Assembly (NCBI GenBank): GCA_027322565.1 | Contig: DAHVRG010000220.1 | Span: 1-12,803, forward strand | DNA length: 12,803 nucleotides | Reading direction: 5' to 3' | DNA from: Georgenia sp. | Lineage (GTDB): Bacteria; Actinomycetota; Actinomycetes; Actinomycetales; Actinomycetaceae | Part shown: positions 11,900-12,803 of the stretch, piece by piece | How positions within the stretch are numbered: the stretch's first letter is position 1 | Layout of the letters: each line of letters opens with the position of its first letter | Made by a program: the position numbers and the translations under genes | The notes under the pieces: model-generated | Seen by the model: the letters and a program-made list of their open reading frames with translations, nothing else | What the model was told of the DNA's origin: nothing | Database searches by the model: none

Positions 11900-12803
11900 G
11901 TGACCGCCCGATACGTGGCGGGCAGGGTCGGGCAGGCGCTCCTCGTCCTGTGGGCCGCCTACACCCTGTCCTTCCTGCTCCTCGCCGCCCTGCCCGGGGA
12001 CGGCATCCTCATCAAGTTCGAGAACCCCGAGCTCGGCCTGTCCGCCGAGCAGGTCGCGATGATCCGGGAGTACTACCGGGTCGACGACCCGCTGCTCGTC
12101 CAGTACCTGCACGCCCTGTCCGGGACGCTGCGCGGGGACCTCGGCTACTCGATCGAGACCGCGACCCCGGTGGCCGAACGGATCGGCACCGCCCTGCCGG
12201 CGACGCTCCAGCTCGCCGGCCTGGCCTTCGTCGTCGCCGTCGGGATCGCTGTCCTCCTCGCGCTCGCCGCCACCTACCTGCGCCGGCCCTGGCTGCACAA
12301 CGCCATCGTCGCGGTGCCCTCGCTGTTCGTGTCGGTCCCGGCGTTCTGGCTCGGCATCGTGCTGCTCCAGGTCTTCTCCTTCCGGCTCGGCTGGGTGCCC
12401 ATCATCGGCGCCGAGGGCTGGCAGCAGCTCCTTCTGCCGGTCCTCACGCTCGCCGTCCCGGTGAGCGCGCCGCTCGCCCAGGTCGTCCTGCGCACGCTCG
12501 ACGACGTGCGCACCCGCCCCTTCGTCCAGGTCGTCGAGGCCAAGGGGGCCTCGCGCTGGTGGACGCTGAGCCGGCACACCGCCCGCAACTCCCTGCTGCC
12601 GACCCTGACCATCAGCGGGCTGCTCGTCGCCGAGCTCGTCTCCGGCTCCGTCGTCACCGAGACGGTCTTCGCCCGGGACGGGCTCGGCCGGCTCACCAAC
12701 CTCGCCGTCGCCGCCCAGGACCTGCCCGTCCTGCAGGGCATCGTCCTCGTCGCCGCGGCCGTCTTCGTCACCGTCAATCTTGCCGTCGACCTGCTCTACC
12801 CGG
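11900..12803 (+). CDS. ABC importer permease, DppB/GsiC type (partial, 3' end outside window)
   Basis: About 301 residues are visible and the C-terminus lies past the window end. The start is GTG at 11900, 3 bases after the binding-protein stop. The protein begins TARYVAGRVGQALLVLWAAY, the usual first membrane segment of DppB-type permeases, followed by a long outside loop (LSAEQVAMIREYYRVDDPLL, then GDLGYSIETATPVAERI). Further membrane segments lie near residues 101-127, 135-160, 178-202, 230-255 and 280-301. The cytoplasmic EAA loop that contacts the ATPase is seen as VVEAKGASRWWTLSRHTARN (Glu213). A second permease and one or two ATPase genes would be expected next, outside the window. Confidence 0.92.
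   Translation, partial: MTARYVAGRVGQALLVLWAAYTLSFLLLAALPGDGILIKFENPELGLSAEQVAMIREYYRVDDPLLVQYLHALSGTLRGDLGYSIETATPVAERIGTALPATLQLAGLAFVVAVGIAVLLALAATYLRRPWLHNAIVAVPSLFVSVPAFWLGIVLLQVFSFRLGWVPIIGAEGWQQLLLPVLTLAVPVSAPLAQVVLRTLDDVRTRPFVQVVEAKGASRWWTLSRHTARNSLLPTLTISGLLVAELVSGSVVTETVFARDGLGRLTNLAVAAQDLPVLQGIVLVAAAVFVTVNLAVDLLYP

Noticed and set aside
10109..12577. An 822-codon open frame on the minus strand
   Set aside because: It lies opposite the binding protein and permease, whose motifs are clear. The antisense translation is Gly/Glu/Arg-rich with no recognisable domain.

Overview
The window is a compact stretch of very GC-rich chromosome with short intergenic gaps, GTG starts next to ATG starts, and at least six genes that appear to be transcribed without a leader. 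Together with the gene content (DUF72, DUF1206, DUF4352, NarL-type two-component system, CAP-domain protein) this points to a high-GC Actinobacterium, most likely a member of Micrococcales such as an Intrasporangiaceae-like organism. The lineage is an inference, because no rRNA or marker gene is present. No tRNA, rRNA, CRISPR array, insertion sequence or prophage gene was seen, and no gene-free gap exceeds about 225 bases.

Layout from left to right. An alpha/beta hydrolase (minus strand, cut by the window start) is divergent from a two-gene ABC exporter: an ATPase overlapping a ~521-residue membrane subunit by 16 bases. Next come a short formylglycine-generating-enzyme-like (SUMF1) protein and, convergent with it, a GNAT acetyltransferase. 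The acetyltransferase shares a 61-base divergent promoter region with a DUF72/YecE protein. A small conserved protein of unknown function follows. On the minus strand is a decayed DUF1206 membrane-protein remnant, in which the first half-repeat is joined out of frame to the last ~27 residues of the family.

The central part looks like a signalling module. A membrane-anchored DUF4352 protein is divergent from a sensor histidine kinase and a NarL/LuxR-type response regulator. The 164-base region between them holds three copies of a GGCCGATCG(GC) palindrome, spaced 22 and 32 bases. The copy nearest the kinase is centred at -42.5 from its predicted start of transcription, a classic activator position, so autoregulation and co-regulation of the DUF4352 gene is a reasonable hypothesis.

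The right part holds a secreted or membrane-anchored CAP/SCP-domain protein and the start of a peptide-type (family 5) ABC importer: a lipoprotein binding protein resembling the KPN_01854 group, then a DppB-type permease cut by the window end. Both the CAP gene and the importer have leaders rich in hairpins. In the first the Shine-Dalgarno sequence sits in a hairpin loop. In the second, two helices compete for one strand and a long terminal hairpin reaches into the Shine-Dalgarno sequence. The importer leader is the best candidate in the window for an undescribed RNA regulator, though I could not assign it to a known riboswitch class.
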